Shown here piece after piece: positions 50,951-60,065 of a stretch of DNA of 64,000 bases (positions within the stretch are counted from its first letter, which is position 1; each line of letters begins with the position of its first letter). The notes beneath the pieces are model-generated. The model did not search any database, was not told the origin of the DNA, and saw nothing but the letters and a program-made list of their open reading frames with translations. The translations under genes and the position numbers were made by a program. Source of the DNA: an uncultured Clostridia bacterium (lineage in GTDB: Bacteria; Bacillota; Clostridia; Oscillospirales; Ruminococcaceae); NCBI GenBank assembly GCA_947629335.1, contig CANRDI010000002.1:124001-188000 (forward strand), read 5' to 3'.

Positions 50951-53914
50951 ATGACAAGTGATATTTTGAAGCAAATCTGGCCCGAATGGGAAATAAAAGA
51001 AAAGCCACTCGGAAAAGGTTCATTCGGTATGGTCTACAAAGCCGTCCGCAGCGATTATAACGTCAAAAGTTATGCTGCAATAAAGACGATCTCCATACCA
51101 TCGGATCCTTCTGAAATCGACTCGCTTCGCTCTGAGGGTCTGGACATAGACGCCACAAAAACTCTTTTGCGCGGGATTGTTGACGATTTTGTCAATGAAA
51201 TTCAGCTTATGGAGTCATTTAAGGGCGTTCAGAATATCGTAAGCATTGAAGACTATAAAGTTGTGGAAAAGACAGAAGAGATCGGCTGGGACATATTTAT
51301 AAGAATGGAGCTTCTTACCACTCTTAATACATACATCTGCGACAAGAAGCTGAGCGAAGAAGAAGTCATAAAGCTCGGCTGTGATATATGCTCGGCGCTT
51401 GAAATCTGCAATAAGCGCAATATTATACACCGCGATATAAAGCCCGAAAATATTTTCATAAACGATTTCGGTTATTTCAAGCTCGGTGATTTCGGAATTG
51501 CCCGCAAAATGGAAAATCTGACGATCGGACTTTCCCAAAAAGGCACGTTAAACTATATGGCTCCTGAGGTCGCGGCAGGCACAAATTACGATACTCGCGC
51601 GGATATATATTCGCTCGGAATTGTCCTTTACCGCCTGTTAAACTTAAACAGGCTTCCGTTTTTGGACACCGAAAAACAGCTTTTAAATCCAAACGAGAGA
51701 AAAAGCGCCATAGACCGCAGACTTCGCGGAGAGCCGCTTCCTGCGCCGTGTGACGCTTCTCCCGAAATGGCGGACGTTATACTTCGCGCCTGTGCATATG
51801 ACCCAAACGCACGTTTTTCTTCCGCAGAGGAAATGAAAAAAGCATTAATGTCTGTTGCAAAAGACAGTCATGTGATATCTGGCGGGGATCTTCCCGATAT
51901 GCCGAGCGAACAGTCCCAAACGACTGCCGCCGAACAGGCTGAAACTGCCCCTGTGGATAGATCTCCGAGCGGACTTTCCTCAAAGCGAAATATTTTTATA
52001 GTCATTTTTTCGGTATTTCTGGCGATATTGGGCGCGGGAATCATCATGCTTTTCGTGACGAACTCGCCGTCATATAAGGCGGCGAAAGGGATAGAGCTTG
52101 CCGAGCGTTTTATTTCAGAGCAAAATTATGAACAGGCAATTATCGAATATGAAAAGGTGCTTGAAATAGAGCCGAAAAACGTTGACGCTTATCTTAAACT
52201 TGCCGAGCTGCACGAGAAAAACGGCGACCCGAACAAGGCTCTTGAAGTTCTGCAAAGGGGACTTGAAAACACAAGCGACGATAAAATCAGGCAAAAGTTA
52301 GACGGCACAACCGTTGTCGGGCAGAGCAGCTCGTTTTTCAGCTCACGCCCTGCCGAGGGTTCGCAAAGCGCGCCCGTTTCGGTCAGCTCTTCGAGCGGTT
52401 CCACGGTTTTCCATTCAAGCAGCAGTTCCTCAAAATCATCTTCGAGCAGTCCAGCGAGTTCTTCAAGCAATACCGCAAGTTCCTCAAAATCATCTTTGAG
52501 CAGCTACACAAATTCTTCAAGCAGCACGTCAAATTCTTCAAGAAGCAGTTCGTCATCTCAAAGCGTTCCGACTGTTCCTTCGGGCAACTCGGTTACTATT
52601 CAGGGAATGGTTTTCGACATTGTACAAACGACATATCTGGATTTAAACGACGTCAATATTACAAACTACGACCTTGAAGAAATAAGTCAGCTTGTAAATC
52701 TGACGCATTTAGAGCTGCACAACAATATGATAAGCGACATCACGCCGCTCAGAGATTTGACTAACCTGACGTATTTAAGCCTGCGCGGCAACAGCATTAA
52801 CAATATTTCGTCGCTTGAAAATCTGACGGAGCTTACATATCTTAACCTCAATGAAAATCAGGTAAGCGACATAACTCCGCTTAAAAACCTTACAAATCTT
52901 ACATATCTCGGATTGTACGGGAATAACGTCGGAGATATTTCGTCACTTCAAAATCTTAAAAGTCTTACAGAACTGCGTCTGGACGCAAACGGCGAAATTA
53001 AAGACATATCCGCGCTTGGAAATCTTAAAGATCTTGAAAATCTGAATTTGGACGAAAATCAAGTCAGCAATATCGTTTCCCTAAAAAATCTCACCAAGCT
53101 GAAAGTACTGTATTTAAACGGCAATAAAGTCAGCGACATATCGTCGCTTAAAGACCTCACTAATCTTAAAGAGCTGTGGTTGGGCGACAATCAGATAACC
53201 AATATCGCGCCGCTGGAAAATCTCACAGGGCTGTCGTATTTAAATTTAAGCGGAAATAAATTGAGCAGCATAACGCCGCTCTCCAAACTTCATAATCTGA
53301 CGGGCATAAATCTGGGCGGCACGGGCATAAGCGATATAACGCCGCTTAAAAATCTCACCAATCTGACGGTGCTTCAGCTCGAAAACAACCAGATAAGCGA
53401 TGTTTCAGCGCTTGAAAAACTCACAAAGCTAAATACCTTGTGGCTGAACAGCAATAAGATCACAAGCGTCGCACCTCTTTCAAAGCTTACAAGCCTTGAA
53501 ATCCTGTATCTTAACAACAATCGGATAAGCGACATTTCGCCGCTTTCAGGCCTTAAAAATCTGGTAAGGCTTGACTTCAACCAAAACCTGTTTACCGACA
53601 TAACGCCGCTTAAATATCTCACAAAGTTAGAGCAGATAGATTTGTGCTTTAATCATATAAACGACATTTCGCCGCTTTCAAATCTCACAGAGCTTGAATG
53701 GCTGAACTTGCACACAAATCAGATCACCGACATAACTCCTCTTTCAGGGCTTACAAATCTGACGTATCTTACTTTGTACAGCAATGACGTCAAGAACATT
53801 CAGCCCCTCGCAAAGCTCAGAAAGCTGACAAGCGTGGATTTAGACGATGATAATATCAGTGAAACGGACAAGGCTTGGCTCAGATCTCAGCTTCCAAACT
53901 GCAACGTTTTTTAA
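50951..53914 (+). CDS. Receptor-like Ser/Thr kinase with TPR, Ser-rich and leucine-rich repeat ectodomain
   Basis: A 987-residue protein. A cytosolic Hanks-type kinase (about 12-300) has GKGSFGMVYKA, AAIKTI, IIHRDIKPENIFI, LGDFGIAR and MAPEVAAGT, so it appears active. A Ser/Gln-rich juxtamembrane part precedes one membrane helix (about 347-372). Outside follow a TPR-like pair (about 380-455, YEQAIIEYEKVLEIEPKNVD), a Ser-dominated stalk (about 457-540) and about 18 SDS22-type 22-residue repeats (about 552-975) capped by WLRSQLPNCNVF. PASTA repeats, usual in Firmicutes, are absent. Start ATG 50951 with AGAGGT ahead. The TPR and the stalk-LRR halves match the two lipoproteins at 1508-3952. The ligand is unknown. 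Confidence 0.93.
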   Translation: MTSDILKQIWPEWEIKEKPLGKGSFGMVYKAVRSDYNVKSYAAIKTISIPSDPSEIDSLRSEGLDIDATKTLLRGIVDDFVNEIQLMESFKGVQNIVSIEDYKVVEKTEEIGWDIFIRMELLTTLNTYICDKKLSEEEVIKLGCDICSALEICNKRNIIHRDIKPENIFINDFGYFKLGDFGIARKMENLTIGLSQKGTLNYMAPEVAAGTNYDTRADIYSLGIVLYRLLNLNRLPFLDTEKQLLNPNERKSAIDRRLRGEPLPAPCDASPEMADVILRACAYDPNARFSSAEEMKKALMSVAKDSHVISGGDLPDMPSEQSQTTAAEQAETAPVDRSPSGLSSKRNIFIVIFSVFLAILGAGIIMLFVTNSPSYKAAKGIELAERFISEQNYEQAIIEYEKVLEIEPKNVDAYLKLAELHEKNGDPNKALEVLQRGLENTSDDKIRQKLDGTTVVGQSSSFFSSRPAEGSQSAPVSVSSSSGSTVFHSSSSSSKSSSSSPASSSSNTASSSKSSLSSYTNSSSSTSNSSRSSSSSQSVPTVPSGNSVTIQGMVFDIVQTTYLDLNDVNITNYDLEEISQLVNLTHLELHNNMISDITPLRDLTNLTYLSLRGNSINNISSLENLTELTYLNLNENQVSDITPLKNLTNLTYLGLYGNNVGDISSLQNLKSLTELRLDANGEIKDISALGNLKDLENLNLDENQVSNIVSLKNLTKLKVLYLNGNKVSDISSLKDLTNLKELWLGDNQITNIAPLENLTGLSYLNLSGNKLSSITPLSKLHNLTGINLGGTGISDITPLKNLTNLTVLQLENNQISDVSALEKLTKLNTLWLNSNKITSVAPLSKLTSLEILYLNNNRISDISPLSGLKNLVRLDFNQNLFTDITPLKYLTKLEQIDLCFNHINDISPLSNLTELEWLNLHTNQITDITPLSGLTNLTYLTLYSNDVKNIQPLAKLRKLTSVDLDDDNISETDKAWLRSQLPNCNVF

Positions 53915-53982
53915 GAAATATCTGACCGTTATTTTTGACATTGGCATAATTGCGGCAAGATTTAGAAAGGAAAATCCGAAAT

Positions 53983-55281
53983 ATGAAAAATTTTGAATTA
54001 AAGGATTATGATTTTACGGGCGACGCATGGGAGCTTATGTTAGATGTCGTTGACGACACACAGTTTCTTGATAAAGACGCACAGCTTATATACGATTCTC
54101 TCAAACACCGCCTGAAGATACGCTCTTTCGGCGACTATCTCAGACGCTATATCTATCGGAAGGCGGGCTTGACAGAACCGTTCAGAGAAGTTCCGCTCGA
54201 CGAATATCGGCTTATTATCCAAAGTTCATTTTCCGACAACTACACGCCCGCTTCTTTTACCTCTACAACCGCGAAACTCAGCGCGCTTTCCAAAAACTGG
54301 CTTACACAGCAGACGGTAAGGCGAAATGTGGTTTTCCTGCTCGGTTTCGGGTTGAATATGAGCGTTGATGATGTAAATATGTTTCTCACAAAAGCTCTTC
54401 GTGAACAGAAGATAAATCCCAAAGACCCGTTTGAGGTGATTTGTTGGTACTGCTATAAAAACGGATATAATTTTCTTAAATTCGAGCAGCTTTGGCAGAT
54501 TTATACCGACCTTTCGCCAAACCCGATCGACATTGAAAACTTTAACAGCGAACAGACTGTAAACATCAGAAACTCAATGCGCTCGATAAACGGTGATAAA
54601 GCGCTTGCTGAATATCTGGCGAAGCTGAAAGCAAACGAAAAAATGTCAGTGATAAGCGTTACCGCCAAAAAATGCTTTGACGAATTATATGACGAAGCGA
54701 GAGAACTTATTGCGAAAATGTACAATGCTTATGAATCCGAAGAATACGAAATAGCGGTCAGCGGTTATATTAAAAAACTTTTGTATAATGAACGTGTGGG
54801 AGATATGGAAAAACAAAAGCGAGTCGGGGAGTTCCGCTCAAAGAAAAAAGTGTTTTGCCGCGAGGACATTACGGAAAGCGATATAGAACACATAATCTGC
54901 TCGGCGATCCCGACTGACAGACACGGAAACATTGTCCCCGGCAGAGCCTCAAAATTAAACGAACAGTTTGAGGGAAAGCGCTTTAGCAGACAGCGCATAG
55001 GAGAAATTTTGATGGGCAACATACCGGTGACGCGGTTTGATTTGATAACGCTTAACTTTTTCTTGTTTTCCCAGAAACTGGATGTTTACTCGGATTCCAA
55101 AATACGTTATATTGAGTTTCAACATTCGACGAACAAGATACTCGAAAAGTGTTCTTTCGGAAGATTATATGTGCAAAATCCGTATGAATGTTTTGTGCTT
55201 ATGTGCATTTTGTCAAACGATCCGCTCGGTACTTACGCTGATGTTTTAGAGATGTCCTATAATGTGCTTATTTCAGAATAA
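53983..55281 (+). CDS. Uncharacterised 432-residue partner of the kinase
   Basis: A soluble, largely helical protein with no signal peptide. AAAGGAAA lies 8 bases before the ATG at 53983. Residues about 114-136 (VVFLLGFGLNMSVDDVNMFL) followed by DPFEVICWYCYKNGYNF resemble a segment seen beside helix-turn-helix domains in clostridial regulators. A C-terminal stretch (FSRQRIGEILMGNIPVTRFD, about 325-344) could be a DNA-binding helix-turn-helix, but this is a weak reading. It is in the same transcript as the phosphatase and kinase and is closed by a terminator, so it is a candidate substrate or output protein of the kinase. I do not recognise a named family. Confidence 0.72.
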   Translation: MKNFELKDYDFTGDAWELMLDVVDDTQFLDKDAQLIYDSLKHRLKIRSFGDYLRRYIYRKAGLTEPFREVPLDEYRLIIQSSFSDNYTPASFTSTTAKLSALSKNWLTQQTVRRNVVFLLGFGLNMSVDDVNMFLTKALREQKINPKDPFEVICWYCYKNGYNFLKFEQLWQIYTDLSPNPIDIENFNSEQTVNIRNSMRSINGDKALAEYLAKLKANEKMSVISVTAKKCFDELYDEARELIAKMYNAYESEEYEIAVSGYIKKLLYNERVGDMEKQKRVGEFRSKKKVFCREDITESDIEHIICSAIPTDRHGNIVPGRASKLNEQFEGKRFSRQRIGEILMGNIPVTRFDLITLNFFLFSQKLDVYSDSKIRYIEFQHSTNKILEKCSFGRLYVQNPYECFVLMCILSNDPLGTYADVLEMSYNVLISE

Positions 55282-55324
55282 ATGTTTCGGGCTGAACATT
55301 GCTGTCAGCCCGAAATTTTTATTC
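55281..55324 (+). terminator. Terminator of the kinase cassette, right flank hairpin
   Basis: Perfect 11-bp stem TTTCGGGCTGA / TCAGCCCGAAA (55285-55295, 55305-55315) followed by TTTTTATT. The gatB stop codon lies within the T-run on the other strand. It is near-identical to the hairpin at 49741-49782. Confidence 0.88.
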
Positions 55325-56752
55325 ACTGAGTTTTTTCTTGAGGTATTCCTGAATTGCCTTTGGTGAAGCAAGTCCTTTAAGCGCCTTGTTTGCCTGCCCC
55401 ATAAAGAAGCCGAAAACTTTTTGGTCGCCGTTTTTGTACTGCTCGACGGGCTTTGGATTGTTTGCGATGATCTCGTCGATAGTTTTTGCCAGCAAATCGC
55501 TGTCCTCTTTTATCCAGAGGTCGTCTTTTTCGGCAATATCGTCGGGTTTTTCTCCCGTTTCAATCATCTTTGAGAGAACTATCTTCGTGTTCGACTGCGA
55601 CAATTTATCCGTTTGAAGCAGTTCAACAAGCCGCGCAAAATCTGTTCCGGAAAACTTTAGATCTTCCATATCGACTTCTCCGAGATTTATTCTTCTCGTA
55701 AGCTCGCCGACAATATAATTTGCTATTGCTTTGGGATTATCATATGCGGAAATTGCCTCGTCAAAGAAATCGCATACTTTCTTGTCGCCGACGATTATAT
55801 CCGCGTCAGCCTTTTTAAGCCCAAGCGCATTTACATATCTTTCAACTCTCTGTTCGGGAAGTTCGGGGATAGAATTTCTGATAGCTTCGAGTTCTTCCTC
55901 AGTAAAAATTATCGGAGGAATATCCGGGTCGGGGAAGTAGCAGTAGTCGTGAGCGTCCTCTTTAGAGCGCATTGCCGTTGTTTCTCCGAGCGCTTCGTTA
56001 AAGCGGCGCGTTTCTTGAACTACCTTTTCGCCGTTATCGAGCAGTTCTTCCTGCCTGTCGATCTCAACTTCGATAGCCTTTGCAATTGCTTTCAGTGAGT
56101 TAAGGTTTTTAAGCTCTGTCCTTGTGCCAAGCTCGCTGCTGCCTTTCGGCGCAATTGAAATGTTCACATCGCAGCGTATCGAACCCTGCTCCATTTTGCA
56201 GTCGCATATCCCCGCATACTGCAAAAGCAGCCTTACTTTTTCCATAAACGCTATAACCTCGTCGGCGCTGTGGAAATCGGGTTCGGTTACGATTTCAATA
56301 AGCGGTATTCCGCAGCGGTTGTAGTCCGCGAGCGAAATTCTGTTTACCTCGTCATGCACAAGTTTTCCCGCGTCCTCTTCAAGATGTATGCGGTTTATTC
56401 TGATAGTTTTTTCCTCGCCGTTTACATTTATTTTGACATTGCCCGAAAGGCAGACAGGCCGCGGCATCTGCGAGATCTGATATGCTTTCGGAAGATCGGG
56501 GTAGAAATAATTTTTTCTGTCCCATTTGGTAAACCGCGATATTTCGCAGTTCATCACATAGCCCGCTTTTATGATATATTCTACCGCTTTTTGATTTAGT
56601 ACGGGAAGCGTTCCGGGCATACCGCTGCATACAGGGCAGCAGCGCGAGTTCGGACTTCCTCCGAATTCCGCCGAGCAGGTGCAGAAAACCTTTGAATTCG
56701 TCAGCAGCTCTGCGTGTATTTCAAGTCCCATTGTAGGAAAATATTGGCTCAT
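55319..56752 (-). CDS. gatB: Aspartyl/glutamyl-tRNA amidotransferase subunit B
   Basis: A 477-residue subunit that phosphorylates the mischarged glutamyl or aspartyl end of tRNA. GLEIHAELLTNSKVFCTC (9-26), GGSPNSRCCPVCSGMPGTLP, KNYFYPDLPKAYQISQ and GIPLIEIVTEPD are all family signatures. The C-terminal YqeY-like domain (about 330-477) includes NPKPVEQYKNGDQKVFGFFMGQ. Last gene of gatCAB. Its presence suggests that Gln-tRNA (and perhaps Asn-tRNA) is made by transamidation. Confidence 0.98.
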   Translation of the reverse strand: MSQYFPTMGLEIHAELLTNSKVFCTCSAEFGGSPNSRCCPVCSGMPGTLPVLNQKAVEYIIKAGYVMNCEISRFTKWDRKNYFYPDLPKAYQISQMPRPVCLSGNVKINVNGEEKTIRINRIHLEEDAGKLVHDEVNRISLADYNRCGIPLIEIVTEPDFHSADEVIAFMEKVRLLLQYAGICDCKMEQGSIRCDVNISIAPKGSSELGTRTELKNLNSLKAIAKAIEVEIDRQEELLDNGEKVVQETRRFNEALGETTAMRSKEDAHDYCYFPDPDIPPIIFTEEELEAIRNSIPELPEQRVERYVNALGLKKADADIIVGDKKVCDFFDEAISAYDNPKAIANYIVGELTRRINLGEVDMEDLKFSGTDFARLVELLQTDKLSQSNTKIVLSKMIETGEKPDDIAEKDDLWIKEDSDLLAKTIDEIIANNPKPVEQYKNGDQKVFGFFMGQANKALKGLASPKAIQEYLKKKLSE

Positions 56753-56770
56753 TTTTAAATCCTCCCGCTC

Positions 56771-58219
56771 TTAAAACTTCGGAGCGACAGGCTCAAAACC
56801 CTGCTCCCATGCGTCAGCGATCTGAAGTATCGTCTGCTCGTCAAACCGCTTTCCGATTATTGACATTCCGATAGGAAGTTTGTTTTCGGTATAACCGCAA
56901 GTCGTGGAAATTCCGGGAAGTCCCGCAATATTTACCGTAACAGTGCAGATATCCGCCATATACATTTTTACGGGATCGTTGTCCTGTGCGCCTATCTTGT
57001 ATGCAGGAGTGGGCGCGGTCGGCGTTAAAATAACGTCGCACTCGGCGAAAATGTCGCTGTACTCTTTGATTATTTCCTGTTTCAGCGCGAGAGCTTTCTT
57101 ATAATAAGCGTCGTAATATCCGCTTGAAAGCGCGTAGTTTCCGAGAAGTATGCGGCGTTTTACTTCTTCGCCGAAGCCCTTGTTCCTGCTGTCGATAATA
57201 AGCTCGTTAAACGTTCTTCCCTCGCCTCTGAAGCCGTATTTAATGCCGTCAAAGCGCGAGAGGTTTGAAGCCGCCTCTGCACAGGCAATGAGATAATAAG
57301 CGGGTATCGCATATTTTAGTCCGGGCATTGAGCAGTCAACAAGCACCGCGCCTTGTTTTTCAAGTTCTTTTGCCGCATTCATAACATGCTGTTTTACAGT
57401 ATCGTCAATAGCGTCAGAGTAAAACTCTTTCGGGAGAGCTATTTTAATTCCGCTTATAGGCTTGCCGAGTTTTTCGGTGAAATCGGGAACTTCTGCTCTC
57501 GCCGAGGTCGCGTCATGGCGGTCGTTTCCGCTTATCACATTCAGCATCAGCGCGCAGTCCCTTGCGTCGTTGGCTATAGGTCCTATCTGGTCGAGCGAGC
57601 TTGCAAATGCAACCAGACCATATCTTGAAACTCTGCCGTAGGTAGGTTTAAGCCCCGTAACTCCGCAAAACGAAGACGGCTGGCGTATAGAACCGCCCGT
57701 GTCCGAACCAAGCGCCGCGGGCGCTAAAGACGCCGCAACAGCCGCCGCCGAACCGCCGGAACTTCCTCCGGGAACTCGTTCTAAGTCATATGGGTTTTTC
57801 GTTTTGGCAAAAGCCGAGGTCTGTGTAGAGCCGCCCATTGCAAATTCGTCCATTGATGTTTTGCCGAGCAGTATATATCCCTGTTCGTTGAGTTTTTCTA
57901 TAACTGTCGCATTGTACGGCGGGATAAAGTCCCCAAGCATTTTTGACGCGCAGGTTGTTTTAATGCCGTCCGTGCAGATGTTGTCCTTAATTGCCAGAGG
58001 AATACCCGTAAGCGTTTTGGCGTTTCCCTCGCTTATCAGCTTTTGGGCATTTTCCGCCGCTTTCATTGCCTGGTCTTTGGTGACGGTAATATAAGAAAGC
58101 AGCTTCTCGTCTTTTTCCTCAATGTTTTTAAAATATTCTCCGCAAAGCTCCGCCGCGCTTATTTCGCCGCCGTCGAGCATTTTTCTGAGATCGCGTATTT
58201 TAGCTCTTGTAAAATTCAT
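56771..58219 (-). CDS. gatA: Glutamyl-tRNA(Gln) amidotransferase subunit A
   Basis: A 482-residue amidase that frees ammonia from glutamine. The Ser-cisSer-Lys triad is visible: GIPLAIKDNICTDGI (Lys at about 77), PGGSSGGSAAAVAASL (cis-Ser) and ALGSDTGGSIRQPSSFCG (nucleophile Ser), then LKPTYGRVSRYGLVAFASS. It is 18 bases upstream of gatB. The length is standard. Confidence 0.98.
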   Translation of the reverse strand: MNFTRAKIRDLRKMLDGGEISAAELCGEYFKNIEEKDEKLLSYITVTKDQAMKAAENAQKLISEGNAKTLTGIPLAIKDNICTDGIKTTCASKMLGDFIPPYNATVIEKLNEQGYILLGKTSMDEFAMGGSTQTSAFAKTKNPYDLERVPGGSSGGSAAAVAASLAPAALGSDTGGSIRQPSSFCGVTGLKPTYGRVSRYGLVAFASSLDQIGPIANDARDCALMLNVISGNDRHDATSARAEVPDFTEKLGKPISGIKIALPKEFYSDAIDDTVKQHVMNAAKELEKQGAVLVDCSMPGLKYAIPAYYLIACAEAASNLSRFDGIKYGFRGEGRTFNELIIDSRNKGFGEEVKRRILLGNYALSSGYYDAYYKKALALKQEIIKEYSDIFAECDVILTPTAPTPAYKIGAQDNDPVKMYMADICTVTVNIAGLPGISTTCGYTENKLPIGMSIIGKRFDEQTILQIADAWEQGFEPVAPKF

Positions 58220-58231
58220 TGTACTTACTCC

Positions 58232-58516
58232 TTATTCAACGACCTTTGGTACTACATAGCAGCTATCGGTGTTTTGAGCATTTTGAAGAAGATTTTCTGT
58301 TTCAAACGATTTTTCGGAAATATCCTCTCTCGTATCGCAAAGGCGTATCTCGTTTTTATCCTTTGTGTCGTCATAGGTGAGGTCAAATCCCTTTATCTCG
58401 TCCATAAGGTCAATTATGTCGCTCATTTCGCCCATGACCTTTTCCATGCCTTTTTCATCATAAGAGAGCTTTGAAAGCCCGCAGAGATGTTCGATCGTTT
58501 TCATATCTACTGCCAT
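58232..58516 (-). CDS. gatC: Glutamyl-tRNA(Gln) amidotransferase subunit C
   Basis: A 94-residue small subunit that stabilises GatA-GatB. Helical N-terminal EHLCGLSKLSYDEKGMEKVMGEMSDIIDLMDEI (about 8-42 as a run of short motifs) and an extended C-terminal part ending SCYVVPKVVE, as in the family. AAAGGA lies before the ATG. First gene of the minus-strand gatCAB operon, 12 bases before gatA. Confidence 0.94.
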   Translation of the reverse strand: MAVDMKTIEHLCGLSKLSYDEKGMEKVMGEMSDIIDLMDEIKGFDLTYDDTKDKNEIRLCDTREDISEKSFETENLLQNAQNTDSCYVVPKVVE

Positions 58517-58584
58517 AAGATCAATCCTTTCTTCTGAAAAATATATCGCTGATGATTTTTTTTCAAGAGATAACCATACTATAT

Positions 58585-58613
58585 ATTATAGCTTATTTTC
58601 TCTGATTTTTCAA
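58585..58613 (-). promoter_or_regulatory. Promoter of gatCAB
   Basis: Minus strand: TTGAAA (plus 58608-58613), 17-base spacer, TATAAT (plus 58585-58590). Confidence 0.8.
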
Positions 58614-58842
58614 GTCATATTTCATTTTTTTTGCTATTTTGGAGAAAATGACTATTTTTTTTGAAATTTCGCCCCGCCATTCTTGCAAGTCATCCAAAAA
58701 TTTTGCTTTTAGGGAGTGTTTACAGACAATTTACGAAATGAAAACACAACAGAAATTGCAAATTTGATGTGAAAATCTCCCAAACTGAATAAAAATTATC
58801 GCCAAAATGAAAGTTTAAATTTCTTTTCTTGCAAAAAAGCAC
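58614..58842. other. AT-rich divergent spacer, no gene seen
   Basis: The 433-base gap between gatC and the glutamate synthase genes has a promoter at each end and AT-rich DNA between. I see no T-box, riboswitch or gene in it. Confidence 0.5.
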
Positions 58843-58871
58843 TTGACAAGATAAAAAAATGGTGTTATAAT
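58843..58871 (+). promoter_or_regulatory. Consensus promoter of the split glutamate synthase operon
   Basis: TTGACA at 58843-58848, 17-base spacer, TATAAT at 58866-58871, 78 bases before the first start codon. Confidence 0.92.
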
Positions 58872-58949
58872 ATGAAGGTAATTTATTAAGGAGAATTATC
58901 TTTTCCGCATTTCGGGAGAGATCTCCGTTTTGATTTAAGGAGTGAGGAT

Positions 58950-60065
58950 ATGCTGCAAAAAGAAGGAGAAACGAGGATCCCCGCCGGTTGTGCCATTTCC
59001 GGCTTTATAAACAGAAGCGGCAGACGCACCAGCGGCAGCGTGATAGTTAATTCTATCGCCTGTATGCACGAGCGCTCAAATGGTCTGGGCGGCGGTTACG
59101 CAGGGTATGGGATATATCCTGAGTATAAAAATCAGTATGCGTTTCACGTTTTCTACGATTCAAGCGAAGCAAGGGTAAAGACCGAGGCTTTTCTTGACAG
59201 ACATTTCGACGTGGTAAATCTTTCGAGGATCCCGATAAGGAAAAATCCGAATATTACAGACGAACCGCTTATCTGGCGTTATTTCGTAAATCCCCTGCCG
59301 ACAAAGCTCGCCGACAGCCAGCTTGACGAGAGGACTTTTGTCGCGCGCTGCGTCATAAGGATAAACGACCGCATAGACGGCGCTTATGTATTTTCGAGCG
59401 GCAAGAATATGGGTGTTTTCAAAGCGGTGGGTTATCCGGAAGATGTCGGCGATTTCTACCGTCTTGAGGAATACAGCGGCTATGCATGGACAGTACACGG
59501 AAGATATCCGACGAACACCCCCGGCTGGTGGGGCGGAGCGCACCCGTTTTCGCTTCTTGACTATACGATAGTTCATAACGGTGAGATCTCGTCTTATGAC
59601 GCGAACAGGCGCTTTATCGAGATGTTTGGGTATAAGTGCAATCTGCTTACGGATACGGAAGTTATTACATATATCATAGATTATCTCCACAGAAGGCTCA
59701 ATATGCCGCTTGAGGATGTGGCAAAAGTCATAGCCTCGCCGTTCTGGAGCGAGCTTGAAAGCGGAAAATTCAGCCCTGAGGACACCGAAAAGTACAGACA
59801 TTTCAGAAATGTTTATTCAAGTCTGCTTATCACGGGACCGTTCTCGATAATTTTGGGCTATAACAACGGTCTTATGGCTTTAAATGACAGATTAAAGCTC
59901 CGTTCAATGGTCTGCGCGGAAAAGGGCGACACTATGTATATTTCGTCCGAGGAATGTTCTATCAGAACAATGTGTCCCGACGTTGACAGGATATGGTCGC
60001 CGCGCGGCGGAGAACCTGTCATTGCCGAGCTTGACAAATACGCTGCGGAAAGGGTGGGAAGATAA
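58950..60065 (+). CDS. Split glutamate synthase, glutamine amidotransferase (class II) subunit
   Basis: A 371-residue Ntn-type amidotransferase, matching the N-terminal domain of bacterial GltB as a free polypeptide. A 13-residue leader precedes Cys14 (AGCAISGF), the likely nucleophile after processing. Later motifs are GYAWTVHGRYPTNTPGWWGGAHPFS and DYTIVHNGEISSYDANRRF (class II glutamine site) and LLTDTEVITYI. It hydrolyses glutamine and passes ammonia to the FMN subunit. AAGGAGTGAGGAT precedes the ATG. Its stop overlaps the next start. The arrangement is like archaeal and Thermotoga-type split synthases. Confidence 0.92.
   Translation: MLQKEGETRIPAGCAISGFINRSGRRTSGSVIVNSIACMHERSNGLGGGYAGYGIYPEYKNQYAFHVFYDSSEARVKTEAFLDRHFDVVNLSRIPIRKNPNITDEPLIWRYFVNPLPTKLADSQLDERTFVARCVIRINDRIDGAYVFSSGKNMGVFKAVGYPEDVGDFYRLEEYSGYAWTVHGRYPTNTPGWWGGAHPFSLLDYTIVHNGEISSYDANRRFIEMFGYKCNLLTDTEVITYIIDYLHRRLNMPLEDVAKVIASPFWSELESGKFSPEDTEKYRHFRNVYSSLLITGPFSIILGYNNGLMALNDRLKLRSMVCAEKGDTMYISSEECSIRTMCPDVDRIWSPRGGEPVIAELDKYAAERVGR

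Noticed and set aside
49741-55324. Transposon ends around the kinase cassette
   Set aside because: The flanking repeats are hairpin terminators in direct orientation and no transposase or integrase gene is present, so a mobile-element call is not supported.
58517-58949. T-box or riboswitch in the gatC to glutamate synthase spacer
   Set aside because: No T-box sequence, terminator-antiterminator pair or other recognisable aptamer could be seen.
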